Below are positions 34,311-43,284 of a DNA stretch of 64,000 nucleotides, one piece after another. Within the stretch, counting starts at the first letter, position 1. Each line of letters begins with the position of its first letter. The notes below the pieces were generated by a model. It worked only from the letters and a program-made list of their open reading frames with translations. It ran no database searches and was not told the DNA's origin. The DNA is from Rheinheimera sp. (lineage in GTDB: Bacteria; Pseudomonadota; Gammaproteobacteria; Enterobacterales; Alteromonadaceae): the NCBI RefSeq assembly GCF_030690345.1, contig NZ_JAUYGV010000007.1:806001-870000 (forward strand). The letters are read 5' to 3'. The position numbers and the translations under genes are program-made.

Positions 34311-36901
34311 GGTTGTGCTCCATTGGCGTTGTTAGCGCCTTGCTGTTGTAACCGTTGTTGGACTCGTTGCTTTATTTTGTCACTGATTTGGCTGCTAAGT
34401 TGTAAGCTGGTGATAAGCGCCGGAATATCTTCTTCCAGATTAATGTTCAGATTAATAGCGCGGCCGGCTTCCAGCGCCGGATTTCTGCCTTGCAGGTTAA
34501 GCGCCAGCACTAACTTACCGTTGGTATCATAGCTGACCTTACTGGATAGCACCGAGTAATGAAAATCGTCCAGCGCTTCGAGTACTACCTTCATACCCTG
34601 ATTACTTGCGGCCATACTTTGCGCGGTAGGGGGGCGATATTGCAGCTTACCGCCCGGGCTCTCTGCGGCAATATTGCCATCCGTTACGCTGGCACCACTG
34701 CGGCCAAGCAGCAGCGGAATGGTGCCGGAAATGCGGCCGTTGCCGGTTAAATCTGTTGTCGGGTGTTGTTGCAGCAACTGGCTGATATCGATGTGCTGCA
34801 ACTCAAGTTGCAGCTGTTGTTCGGCCAGCGCCAAATCCAGTAATTGTGGTTGCATACGCACCTGACCGCCCATCGCTTGCAGCTGCAACTGTTGTATATC
34901 CAGTTTGCCGCTGCTTAGCGTATCGCTGTCAGCCAGGTACTGTGCACTGAGTGTTAGGGGCCCGGCGGTAATACCATGCTGAATTTCAGCCAGGCTGGCC
35001 TTGCTCATATCCAATTGCAGCTTATCGTCCAGGTACTGCAGTTGCAGTGTGGCGGCTAAGTCTTTAAACAGGCTGCGATCATAAATACCGCTGACACCGG
35101 ACAGGCTTAATGTTGCCTGTGCGCCAAGAGCCGGTAACAGCGTGAGCTCGCCTGTTGCTGCCAGCCGGCCGCGGTTAAATTCCAATAGTGCCGGCCAGGC
35201 GGTTAATGTTGCTGATAGCGGGTTACCGGCCAGCAAAAAAGTATCGTCTAACTGCCAGTTAAGCCGGGTCTGCTCAGGTGTATACTGCAGCTGATGGCCA
35301 AGCCCAAGGCTGGCGCTGTTACTGAGCTTGCCGTCTATATTAAATGCCGTTGCTGTGCCGCTAAGCGTACCTTGCCACTGCCAGCTAAGCGGTTTTAGCT
35401 GCGCATGCATCAGCTCTGCCAGGCTCAGGCTAAGATCAGTTTGCAGCTTAACATTGCTCAAGCTCCTGTCGCCGCTAAAGCGGGCGGACGGAGTGGCAAG
35501 GCGCATATCACGTGCCTGTATATCGGCAGTTTTCAGCTGTGCAATATGGGCCTCAGTGTTTAGCAGGTCCAGTTGCCAGCGGTCTGCCAGCCAGTAAGCG
35601 TTAAAACGGCTGTTTAGCGTTAGCGTATCCACTACTGTACCGGCGGCGGGGCTCAGTTGTTGCTGTGTTAACGCCAGAGTGGCATTTTGCACGGCGGCGC
35701 TAAAAGGTGGTGTCAGGTTAAGCGTGGCACCGGCATTGAAGGTTAGCGCTGTATCTCCCAGGCTGGTGAGGCTGATACTGAGCGGCAGAGCGGTAAGTTG
35801 TGGCTGGCTTTGGCCATCGGCCGTGATGTTAATTTGCAGCTGCTCTGCGGCCAGGCCATATTGCTGCGCCTGTTGCGGTAGCTGCGGCTGGTGCAGCGCC
35901 AACTGCGCATTAAGCTGATACCGGCTTAACTCACCATGGTCCAGGCCAAGCTCTGCGTTTACTGTACCCTGTAATTGACCGATACCCGGTAAGGTTAACG
36001 CTGAGGGCAGGTTGGCGCTAAGTTGCCAGTTACCAGTGGCTTGCGCCGCTATAACGGCTAAATCTGTGGTTGCCGGTAATTGCAGTTGCCAGTTGCTTTG
36101 CACGGACACCGGCGCACTAAATTGCGCTAAGGCTTGATCTGCGACCCGGGCCGGCAGCCCGATTTGCCACATTTTCAGTTGTTGTACTAACCACGGCGAG
36201 GGTGGCGCGATATCCAGTGTCAGCTCGCCACTGGCATTAATGCCATCTTGTGCGCTTAATTGCTGGCGCAGTTGTAACCGGGTGCTGTTATCCAGATTAA
36301 GCCTGGCGTTCAGCAGTGGCAGTTGTTGTACCGTGCGGTAATCGCCATTGAGAGTTAAACGTGCTGTATCCGGGCTGTTACTGTCAGCCAGTGTTAACTG
36401 ATACTGCAATTGTTGCGTGCTATTACTCAGTGCGGCCGATAACAGATAACTGCAACGGTTTTGGCTGCAGGGCAAATGCAAAGCCAACTGAGTGACATCT
36501 ATCTTAGCCGGCAGCATGTCAGGCAATTGCCAGTTGGCAGGCAAACTGAGTTTGTTTATTGCAGCATCTTCAGTATTGCCATCAGTAGCATTGTCAGCGT
36601 TAGCCTGTGGCCAGGCCAGCAAACTGATATCGCCGCTGCCAAGTTGTACCCGGGTTAGTTTGGTATTCAGCCATTGCCAGCTCAGGTTAATATCTTTGAA
36701 TTGTACATGCAGTTTGGGATTGTCGAGGTTAAAACTGACACTGCTAAATGCTATCTGACGCAAGCCCAGGCTGTTGATCTGATACTGCAGGTTGTGCAGC
36801 GGTAGGGTGGCCAGAGTTTTTTGCAGGTACCAATATGCGCCGGCTGTTAACAGCAGTAACAGTGCCAAGCCTGTAAGCAGCGTTTTGAGCCACCAGCGCA
36901 T
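34307..36901 (-). CDS. ydbH: YdbH, AsmA-like envelope lipid-transport protein
   Basis: Large periplasmic protein of 864 residues anchored by an N-terminal TM helix (about 7-26). The body is a long repetition of beta strands with a hydrophobic interior, as in TamB/YhdP/YdbH-type bridges that move phospholipids from the inner to the outer membrane. The C-terminal NLNINLEEDIPALITSLQLSS region and the YdbH-type domain fit the family. Gln- and Leu-rich composition is general in this genome. First gene of the operon. Confidence 0.9.
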   Translation of the reverse strand: MRWWLKTLLTGLALLLLLTAGAYWYLQKTLATLPLHNLQYQINSLGLRQIAFSSVSFNLDNPKLHVQFKDINLSWQWLNTKLTRVQLGSGDISLLAWPQANADNATDGNTEDAAINKLSLPANWQLPDMLPAKIDVTQLALHLPCSQNRCSYLLSAALSNSTQQLQYQLTLADSNSPDTARLTLNGDYRTVQQLPLLNARLNLDNSTRLQLRQQLSAQDGINASGELTLDIAPPSPWLVQQLKMWQIGLPARVADQALAQFSAPVSVQSNWQLQLPATTDLAVIAAQATGNWQLSANLPSALTLPGIGQLQGTVNAELGLDHGELSRYQLNAQLALHQPQLPQQAQQYGLAAEQLQINITADGQSQPQLTALPLSISLTSLGDTALTFNAGATLNLTPPFSAAVQNATLALTQQQLSPAAGTVVDTLTLNSRFNAYWLADRWQLDLLNTEAHIAQLKTADIQARDMRLATPSARFSGDRSLSNVKLQTDLSLSLAELMHAQLKPLSWQWQGTLSGTATAFNIDGKLSNSASLGLGHQLQYTPEQTRLNWQLDDTFLLAGNPLSATLTAWPALLEFNRGRLAATGELTLLPALGAQATLSLSGVSGIYDRSLFKDLAATLQLQYLDDKLQLDMSKASLAEIQHGITAGPLTLSAQYLADSDTLSSGKLDIQQLQLQAMGGQVRMQPQLLDLALAEQQLQLELQHIDISQLLQQHPTTDLTGNGRISGTIPLLLGRSGASVTDGNIAAESPGGKLQYRPPTAQSMAASNQGMKVVLEALDDFHYSVLSSKVSYDTNGKLVLALNLQGRNPALEAGRAINLNINLEEDIPALITSLQLSSQISDKIKQRVQQRLQQQGANNANGAQP

Positions 36902-36994
36902 AGGTAATCCTTTAGGTTGTTAAGCGGACACTAAGCCGAACGTACTGAATAGACAATGAATATACCACGTTGCTGCCCTGTGTGTGGCAGCGAC

Positions 36995-37021
36995 ATAAAA
37001 AAGGGCAGCCTGAGCTGCCCT
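36995..37021 (-). terminator. Rho-independent terminator of M28 peptidase gene
   Basis: AGGGCAGC, loop CTGA, GCTGCCCT, followed on the minus strand by six U. A second hairpin, GCTGCC/GGCAGC (36971-36990), lies just beyond it. Confidence 0.85.
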
Positions 37022-37059
37022 GATATTATTTATTACTGTTACTTGTTACTTGCCACAAG

Positions 37060-38763
37060 TTACTCTTTACGCGCCTCTGCCGATGCATCGCGCAGCGCAC
37101 GGAACTCGTTGCCTTCATTCCAGTTTGGCCAGTTGCGGCTGTTAGCCAGCTCATTACCTACCTGATAAAACAGGAATAAGTCTTGCTGAGCACCACGTAA
37201 GTCCCAGTCGTCATTCCACTCGTCGCCCACTTTGTGGTAGCAGCACTTATTGTATTCGGCGCGCTGGGCTTTACCCCAATCAGCACCTTTTTCAAAGTGG
37301 TCATTACCGCCTTTAGCATACAAAATAGGCACGCCTTTTTTCGACAGGTTAAAGTGATCTGAGCGATAGGCAATACCGGCTTCCGGGTTGTGCTCGCGCA
37401 CCGCATAACGGCCTTGTTGTTCAGTGTACTTAATTAAAATATCTTCGGCGTTGTTATTACCCAGGCCAACAATCACCATATCTTTCATCGGGCCGTACAC
37501 GTTCATCACGTCCATATTAATACCAACCACGGTTTTCTCCAGCGGGAATACCGGGTTGGCCGCATACCAGGCCGAGCCTAATAAACCGCGCTCTTCTGCC
37601 GTTACTGCTACAAATACCACTGAGCGCTCCGGCTTTGCCTGCTGCGTAAAGTGCTCGGCCAGTGCCAGTAAGCCACCGGTGCCGGAGGCATTGTCCTGGG
37701 CGCCGTTAAATACTTTGTTATCCGGGTTGGAAAAATCCATACCTAAATGATCCCAGTGCGCCATATACAGCACATATTCGTCCGGATATTTGCTGCCTTC
37801 GATATAACCTACCACGTTGCTGGAAGTCAGCTCACGCAGGTTGTTTTTTACGCTGACAGAGGCGGTAGCATTAAGCGGCACCGGAGCAAAGTCTTTTTGC
37901 AGCGCCTTTTTGTGCATAGTGGCTAAATCGGTACCGATATTGGCAAACAGCTTTTCGGCCGATTCAGTGGTGACCCAGCCTTCTACTTTAGCGCGGTCCA
38001 TGTTTTTGTTTTCGTTGATTAAATCAAATTTAATCGGTGAGCCATGGGCGACCACACCCCAACCGTAACTGGCGGCATCGGTTTCATGGATCACCAGCGC
38101 CATCGCTGCACCCTGGCGGGCGGCTTCTTCATATTTGTAGGTCCAGCGGCCATAGTAGGTCATGGCGTTGCCGTTAAACAGATTAGGGTCTTGGGTAGCA
38201 AAGCCCGGGTCGTTAACAAACATCACTACAGTTTTGCCTTTTACATCCAGGCCTTCGTAGTCGTTCCAGCCGTATTCCGGTGCCACTATGCCGTAGCCGA
38301 CAAACACCATTTCGCTGTCGGTCACATCAACCTGTTCGGTTACCTGGGTAGTCCAGGCGGTCATATCGTCACGATAGTTAAACTGTGCCGGTAATTTATC
38401 GCCTTTTAAGCTCATAGCAGATACCTGCACCGGGTCAATCTGCACCAGTGATACCGGTTGTTTATAGCTGTCGCCGTCTATCGGCTTTAAACCGATACGG
38501 CGAAAGTTATCTTCTAAGAAGGCCACGGTTAACTCTTCGCCTTTAGTCGCCGGGGCGCGGCCCTGAAACTCGTCTGAGGCCAGGGTTTTAATATATTCGC
38601 CTAAACGCGGGTTAACTTCGGTCAGTTTTAATTCGGTTTGTTCAGCGGCAGGTTGTGGTGCTTCTGCCGTTTTAACGTCGGTAGGTTGCTCAGAGCAGGC
38701 GCTAAGCAGGGCGCCTGTAGCCAGTGCGCCGGCCAGTAGCGTAAACCTTGAAAGGGTAATCAT
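37060..38763 (-). CDS. M28 family metallopeptidase lipoprotein
   Basis: Predicted surface or periplasmic aminopeptidase of 567 residues: lipobox LLSAC (Cys23), a PA domain insert (about 110-260) and an M28 catalytic domain. Zinc ligands and base can be read as His in MAHWDHLG, Asp in AQDNASGTGG, Glu pair in AVTAEERG, Asp in INMDVMN and His in RSDHFNLS, a complete set. It releases N-terminal amino acids from peptides. The ATG at 38763 with GGAG upstream is preferred over the GTG at 38769. Own terminator downstream. Confidence 0.92.
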   Translation of the reverse strand: MITLSRFTLLAGALATGALLSACSEQPTDVKTAEAPQPAAEQTELKLTEVNPRLGEYIKTLASDEFQGRAPATKGEELTVAFLEDNFRRIGLKPIDGDSYKQPVSLVQIDPVQVSAMSLKGDKLPAQFNYRDDMTAWTTQVTEQVDVTDSEMVFVGYGIVAPEYGWNDYEGLDVKGKTVVMFVNDPGFATQDPNLFNGNAMTYYGRWTYKYEEAARQGAAMALVIHETDAASYGWGVVAHGSPIKFDLINENKNMDRAKVEGWVTTESAEKLFANIGTDLATMHKKALQKDFAPVPLNATASVSVKNNLRELTSSNVVGYIEGSKYPDEYVLYMAHWDHLGMDFSNPDNKVFNGAQDNASGTGGLLALAEHFTQQAKPERSVVFVAVTAEERGLLGSAWYAANPVFPLEKTVVGINMDVMNVYGPMKDMVIVGLGNNNAEDILIKYTEQQGRYAVREHNPEAGIAYRSDHFNLSKKGVPILYAKGGNDHFEKGADWGKAQRAEYNKCCYHKVGDEWNDDWDLRGAQQDLFLFYQVGNELANSRNWPNWNEGNEFRALRDASAEARKE

Positions 38764-38842
38764 AGTCACTCCGTGGTTTTTATCGTTATATGTCGCTGTT
38801 GTCTCAGCGTTCGGTATTAAAAGCCATTTATCTTAACGCAAG

Positions 38843-38871
38843 TAAAAACCAGCGACCAGTAAAGTGGTCGC
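38843..38871 (-). terminator. Rho-independent terminator of secreted hypothetical gene
   Basis: GCGACCA (38852-38858), 6-base loop, TGGTCGC (38865-38871), followed on the minus strand by a U-rich GGTTTTTACTT. Confidence 0.8.
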
Positions 38872-38884
38872 GACTTAAATGCGC

Positions 38885-39490
38885 TTAGTCCTGATAACCC
38901 CAGGGCGTGGGTGGTAGGGCTACCGGTTTGGTTAAATCAAAATCAACGCGGAACTCGCGGCCATCACGCACCAGACGATAGCTGAACGTTTGCGGGTAAA
39001 TATACATTTGCCAGGTGTTACCATTGGACGCCGGTATGCCCTGGCTGACAAACAGCTCTTTTGAATATTGGTCGGCCGGGAAGCTTTGCACAGTAGGCCA
39101 GCCGGCATCCAAAGTGTGGCCGCCGTACATGGTAGACACATCATGGCTGCCGTCTTTATTGCGGTGATCGTGCTTTAAACTCAGGCCTGAACCGGTTTTA
39201 GTGATAATCCAGGTGCGGGAATGGTTATCACCAACATGGAACGGGATCTGTAATTGGCTGTCAGTACATTTACGTACATGCATGACTAAACGACCATCAA
39301 AGCCCGGGCTTTTCGGATTATCCATCACCACTTTGCCCTCAAAGGCTTTACCGCAGTGCGCGCGCAAGTTATTAAAATACGCATCCTGGCTGGCAATAGA
39401 CACCAATGGCGCGTCCTGAACAATATTGCCAGTGGCAGAGGCCGCAAAAAATGTCAGGGCAACAGCGGTGGTAACTAAAGTTTTGTGCAT
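38885..39490 (-). CDS. Secreted protein of unknown function
   Basis: Protein of 201 residues with a signal peptide (about 1-21, AASATG). The mature part contains HCGKAFEGKV, RKCTDSQLQIPFHVGDNHSRTW and KHDHRNKDGSHD, a His/Asp-rich pattern conserved-looking in marine gammaproteobacterial hypotheticals; two Cys could form a disulphide. No enzyme class can be assigned. The ATG at 39490 with AAGGCG upstream is preferred to an in-frame start 21 codons earlier. Confidence 0.72.
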   Translation of the reverse strand: MHKTLVTTAVALTFFAASATGNIVQDAPLVSIASQDAYFNNLRAHCGKAFEGKVVMDNPKSPGFDGRLVMHVRKCTDSQLQIPFHVGDNHSRTWIITKTGSGLSLKHDHRNKDGSHDVSTMYGGHTLDAGWPTVQSFPADQYSKELFVSQGIPASNGNTWQMYIYPQTFSYRLVRDGREFRVDFDLTKPVALPPTPWGYQD

Positions 39491-39594
39491 ATATTTCGCC
39501 TTATTGTTCTTATAACTGCGCCGGACTATAACCTTTGCGCGTATTAGCTGCAAACCGGTGTTACTCTTAAGCTAACGACGACAGGAGCTTAGCA

Positions 39595-39864
39595 ATGCAA
39601 AACGAACTGGATGGCAAATTTCTACTCAGTGTATTTGGCAAAGTAGAACAACATGGCAGCGCTATTAATAATGAGCTGGGCGCCGGCTTTGAGCTGGATG
39701 GCATTACGGTGAATTCCGGCTTTGATGGTTATGAAGTGTATTTTAGCAATGGCAAGGTGCAATTAACCCTGGGGTTCCATAATAAATGGCACAGCGACGC
39801 GGCTAATGAAGCCGATATGGATGCCTTTGTCGCTATGCTTAAAAAAATTAACCTTAACTACTGA
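39595..39864 (+). CDS. Small conserved hypothetical protein
   Basis: Protein of 89 residues without signal or TM segment, preceded by AGGAGCTTAGCA, a strong ribosome site. Strand-rich pattern (ELDGITVNSGFDGYEVYFSNGKVQLTLGFHNKW) ending in a helix (DMDAFVAMLKKIN). Host-like codon use. Family not recognised. Confidence 0.68.
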   Translation: MQNELDGKFLLSVFGKVEQHGSAINNELGAGFELDGITVNSGFDGYEVYFSNGKVQLTLGFHNKWHSDAANEADMDAFVAMLKKINLNY

Positions 39865-40046
39865 TTTATTTCATTGCTGCTAAGGATTTGTTCAGCTTAA
39901 ACCGCTACCATAGCGCTCAAATATAAGCGCTGGCAGACGCGGCAACGGGCTTTATCGGAATAAAAGAACTGTTTAGACGGCTAAAAGGCTATTGCCTGAA
40001 TGGCAAAAACAGGATAAGGTGTCGCCCGTCAATCAAATCTGATAGA
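39865..40046. other. Leader region upstream of lysine riboswitch
   Basis: With the riboswitch and platform this fills a 457-base gap. It holds a probable lysC promoter (no clear -35/-10 pair picked) and a hairpin-like element at about 39956-40010 (TCGGAATAAA ... CTGTTTAGAC ... GCCTGAATGG) resembling the one at 24253-24336. No ORF. Confidence 0.4.
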
Positions 40047-40211
40047 CCAGAAGAGGTGCGTTAGCCAGGTAGTTCCGGACAGATGTCTATACATCGCAGC
40101 CTGAACGAGGGGGACTAACGCCGAGGGAGATGCAGTTATAGAGCTGCCTGTCCCGGTCGTTAAGGCTGAATCCTTACGACTGTCACCTGAATTCCGGTGG
40201 AGAGCTTCTGG
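40047..40211 (+). ncRNA. Lysine riboswitch (L box) of lysC
   Basis: The P1 arms CCAGAAG (40047-40053) and CTTCTGG (40205-40211) pair perfectly. Consensus core pieces appear in order: AGAGGTGCG, AGGTAGT, GAGGGGGACTAACGCCGAGG, CCGGTCGTTAAGGCTGAA, ACTGTCACCTG and GGTGGAGAGCT, matching the E. coli lysC leader closely. It binds lysine and represses aspartokinase III synthesis. The downstream CAGAAGCT (40241-40248) exactly complements the 3' P1 arm, giving an alternative helix. Confidence 0.93.
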
Positions 40212-40321
40212 CCTTTGTTAACTACAGTTTACAGAAATTACAGAAGCTATCTGTGCCATTCTCGTTTTGCTGTTAGCAAATGCCATGCTCTGCTTATTAT
40301 GTTTTATAAGGAGAGGCACCC

Positions 40322-41674
40322 TTGTCCAATCTTATTGTTGCAAAATTCGGCGGCACCAGTGTCGCAGACTTCGATGCAATGTCGCGCTGCGCCGACATTA
40401 TCCTGGCTGAACCAGCCATTCGCTTAGTAGTGGTCAGCGCCAGTTCCGGCGTAACCAACCTGCTGGTCGATATCACCAAACATACCGATGTAACAGAACG
40501 CTATGCTTGCTATCAGGGCATTGAGCGTATTACGTTGGCCGTACTAAACCGTTTGCAGCAGCCCGATACAGTAGCTACGGATATCGATCAGTTGTTGTCG
40601 GCATTAAAACAGCTGATAGAGCAAAGTGGTGCGGTATACAGCGCTGCGCATAAAGATGAAATTCAATCCTTTGGTGAGCGCTTAAGCTCGGTATTGTTTG
40701 CTCAGGTGCTGCGTGAGCGTGGCGCCGCCGGCTTATGTTTTGATGCGCGCCGGGTAATGCGTACCGACAGCCGCTTTGGTAAAGGCGAGCCGCAAATCAG
40801 CCAGATAAGTGAGCTGTGCGCAATACAATTACAACCGCTGCTGGCCGATAACGTGGTGGTTACCCAAGGCTTTATCGGCGCGGATGAGGTAGGCCAAACC
40901 ACTACCCTGGGCCGTGGTGGTTCAGATTACAGTGCAGCGCTGTTGGCTGAGGCGTTAAGTGCTGCTGTAGTGCAAATCTGGACCGATGTAGTGGGCATTT
41001 TTACCACCGATCCACGCTTAACAGAACAGGCGCGCTGCATTAAAGAAATCAGCTTTGATGAAGCGGCGGAAATGGCCACCTTTGGTGCCAAGGTGCTGCA
41101 TCCGGCGACGTTAATACCGGCAATGCGGCGTAATATCGGTGTTTTTGTCGGCTCCAGCCGCGAGCCTGAAGCTGGCGGTACCTGGATTGCCAAAGAGGTA
41201 AAAGAGCGCCCGCCTTATCGCGCTATTGCACTGCGCAAATCACAAACCTTAATTACGGTAAAAAGCCCGGCCATGTTGCACGCCGCCGGTTTTTTAACCC
41301 GGGTGTTTGATATTTTAAGCCGGCACCAGATCTCTGTAGATTTAGTTACCACTTCAGAGATCAGTGTAGCCTTAACCTTAGACGAAGGCGGCATGACCAG
41401 CGCCTTTAGTGCTTCGGTAGAGCCGGCGTTGACGGAACTGCGCAGTTTTTGTGAAGTGTCGGTAGAGCAGGGCTTAAGCCTGATAGCGGTTATCGGCAAT
41501 CATCTGCACAGCAGCAAAGGCATTACCGGTGATTTATTTAATACGCTGGAGCGCATTAATATGCGGCTGATTTGCCACGGTGCATCTAAGCATAACCTGT
41601 GCTTTTTAGTGCAGGATGCTGACGCGCCGGCGGTAGTTAAACAGCTGCACCAGAGCTTGTTTAGTGCGGCCTGA
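40322..41674 (+). CDS. lysC: Lysine-sensitive aspartokinase III
   Basis: First enzyme of the aspartate family (Lys, Met, Thr, diaminopimelate): phosphorylates L-aspartate. 450 residues, full length: kinase KFGGTSVADFDAM at 8-20, SFGERLSS, GRGGSDYSAALLAEAL, then two ACT domains (about 310-450) that bind lysine. It starts at TTG 40322, eight bases after GGAGAGG; homologues begin with the same MSNLIVAKFGG-like stretch. Expression is under a lysine riboswitch, and the enzyme is probably also lysine-inhibited, so there is double feedback. Monocistronic; converges with queC across a structured intergenic element. Confidence 0.96.
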   Translation: MSNLIVAKFGGTSVADFDAMSRCADIILAEPAIRLVVVSASSGVTNLLVDITKHTDVTERYACYQGIERITLAVLNRLQQPDTVATDIDQLLSALKQLIEQSGAVYSAAHKDEIQSFGERLSSVLFAQVLRERGAAGLCFDARRVMRTDSRFGKGEPQISQISELCAIQLQPLLADNVVVTQGFIGADEVGQTTTLGRGGSDYSAALLAEALSAAVVQIWTDVVGIFTTDPRLTEQARCIKEISFDEAAEMATFGAKVLHPATLIPAMRRNIGVFVGSSREPEAGGTWIAKEVKERPPYRAIALRKSQTLITVKSPAMLHAAGFLTRVFDILSRHQISVDLVTTSEISVALTLDEGGMTSAFSASVEPALTELRSFCEVSVEQGLSLIAVIGNHLHSSKGITGDLFNTLERINMRLICHGASKHNLCFLVQDADAPAVVKQLHQSLFSAA

Positions 41675-41698
41675 AAACAAAAAAACTGATTTATCGGG

Positions 41699-41839
41699 CA
41701 GATAACTTAAGTGAGAATCGGTTTGCCCTAAGCCAACCGTTGAAGCCCCGGACGGGCTGAGACGAGCCCCCAGGGATGGGTTTACGGCGTGTTGGCGTGG
41801 GCAAACCGGTTCGTTTTAAACGACCGGTCTGATTATCTG
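41699..41839. ncRNA. Structured intergenic element, nested hairpins with GGA loops
   Basis: Between convergent lysC and queC. Nested pairing: CAGATAA 41699-41705 with TTATCTG 41833-41839; CGGTTTGCCC 41719-41728 with GGGCAAACCG 41799-41808; CCAAC 41733-41737 with GTTGG 41791-41795. Inside are two hairpins, AGCCC/GGGCT with loop CGGAC (41744-41758) and AGCCC/GGGTT with loop CCAGGGAT (41765-41782). Both loops carry GGA, the CsrA/RsmA recognition triplet. It could be a small RNA, a bidirectional terminator or a dispersed element; no matching Rfam family can be named from memory. Confidence 0.6.
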
Positions 41840-41848
41840 TTAGTGAGT

Positions 41849-42505
41849 TTATTCGTATGGTAGCGGGTCGGTGGTGTTATTCAGCGTAAAGGCTTCAAGC
41901 CGCTCCTGACAGGAACCGCATTTACCACAGGCTTTTTCCCGGCCGTTGTAACAAGTCCAGGTTTTGCTGTAATCCAGTCCCATGGCCAGGCCATCGGCGA
42001 GAATTTCAATTTTAGTTTGTGCCAGGTACGGGCTGATAATATCTACCGGCTCGTAGTTAGCTATCTGGCAAACGTCATGCATTTTTTGCACAAACTCCGG
42101 CCGGCAGTCCGGGTAAATAAAGTGATCGCCTGAATGCGCGCCGTAATACACCTGATTGGCACCCAATGACACGGCATAACCCACTGCCAAAGATAATAAA
42201 ATCATATTACGGTTAGGCACCACGGTCGATTTCATATTGTCGGCGGCATAATGACCTTCCGGAATGTCAATATCATCGGTTAACGACGAGCCGGCTAAAA
42301 GCTGGTTAATAGCAGAGATATCAACAATTTTATGCTTGATGCCCAGCTCCTGACACACCTGTGCCGCGCATTGCAGCTCTTTTACATGGCGCTGACCATA
42401 GTTAAACGACAAGGCATACACATCATGGCCGGCCTGAACCGCTTTGTGTAATACGGTGAAGGAATCCATCCCACCGGAATAAATCACCACAACTTTGTTC
42501 GGCAT
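41849..42505 (-). CDS. queC: 7-cyano-7-deazaguanine synthase
   Basis: Makes preQ0 from 7-carboxy-7-deazaguanine, ammonia and ATP in queuosine biosynthesis. 218 residues: PP-loop YSGGMDSFT at 8-16 and a zinc site near the C-terminus with four Cys in [16 protein letters not shown]. Lies divergent from queE, its pathway neighbour, with 113 bases between starts; no preQ1 riboswitch was recognised there. Confidence 0.97.
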   Translation of the reverse strand: MPNKVVVIYSGGMDSFTVLHKAVQAGHDVYALSFNYGQRHVKELQCAAQVCQELGIKHKIVDISAINQLLAGSSLTDDIDIPEGHYAADNMKSTVVPNRNMILLSLAVGYAVSLGANQVYYGAHSGDHFIYPDCRPEFVQKMHDVCQIANYEPVDIISPYLAQTKIEILADGLAMGLDYSKTWTCYNGREKACGKCGSCQERLEAFTLNNTTDPLPYE

Positions 42506-42618
42506 AGCAGGCTCTCTCTTGTATAATACAGCTCAAATTTTGCGACTTTACCCGCCAAGCCAGGCGGGGGCGCGCATTGTACAGTAATTCAGCCGCAGGC
42601 TAAAGGGCAAAGCACAGA

Positions 42619-43284
42619 GTGTATAAAGTTAACGAGGTTTTTGAAACCATCCAGGGTGAGGGTAGTTTTACCGGTGCCGCGGCCATTTTTATCCGCTTAC
42701 AGGGCTGCCCGGTGGGTTGCAGTTGGTGTGATACTAAACATACTTGGGAAGTGAAGGGCGAACTGCGCCAGTCACTGGGTGATATCGTCATTAAAACCGC
42801 AGAGACTGAGCACTGGGCCGGTGTTAGTGCCGAGGAGTTGTTGGCGCTGTTTGCCAAACAAGGTTACCAGGCAAAACATGTGGTGATCACCGGCGGTGAG
42901 CCCTGTATGTATGATTTAAACCCGCTGTGTGAGGCTTTGCACAGTAAGGGCTACAGCACGCAAATTGAAACCAGTGGCACCTTTGAGATTAAAGCGCCGG
43001 CGCAAACCTGGGTAACGGTATCGCCGAAGGTGAATATGGCCGGCGGCTACAAGGTGCTGCAAAGTGCGCTGGATCGCGCTAATGAAATTAAGCATCCGGT
43101 GGCGATGCAAAAGCATATCGACGAGCTGTTGCAGTTATTGCAACATACTGATGTTAAAGCTAAGCTGATTTACCTGCAGCCGATAAGCCAGCAGCGCCGG
43201 GCAACAGAACTGGCCATTGCGATGTGCAAACAACATAACTGGCGCCTAAGTGTGCAGGTACATAAATATTTAGGGATCAGCTGA
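42619..43284 (+). CDS. queE: 7-carboxy-7-deazaguanine synthase
   Basis: Radical-SAM enzyme converting 6-carboxytetrahydropterin to CDG, the step before QueC. 221 residues; the cluster motif is CPVGCSWC (Cx3Cx2C) near residues 31-38, preceded by FETIQGEGSFTGAAAIFIRLQG, and the GGEP motif follows (VVITGGEPCMY). It starts with GTG at 42619 and has only a weak ribosome site. The TGA overlaps the next ATG by one base (TGATG). Confidence 0.96.
   Translation: MYKVNEVFETIQGEGSFTGAAAIFIRLQGCPVGCSWCDTKHTWEVKGELRQSLGDIVIKTAETEHWAGVSAEELLALFAKQGYQAKHVVITGGEPCMYDLNPLCEALHSKGYSTQIETSGTFEIKAPAQTWVTVSPKVNMAGGYKVLQSALDRANEIKHPVAMQKHIDELLQLLQHTDVKAKLIYLQPISQQRRATELAIAMCKQHNWRLSVQVHKYLGIS

Noticed and set aside
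42506..42618. Possible preQ1 riboswitch between queC and queE
   Set aside because: No preQ1-I/II/III core sequence or pseudoknot arms could be found, only ordinary promoter-like DNA and a CGCCAAGCCAGGCGG hairpin.
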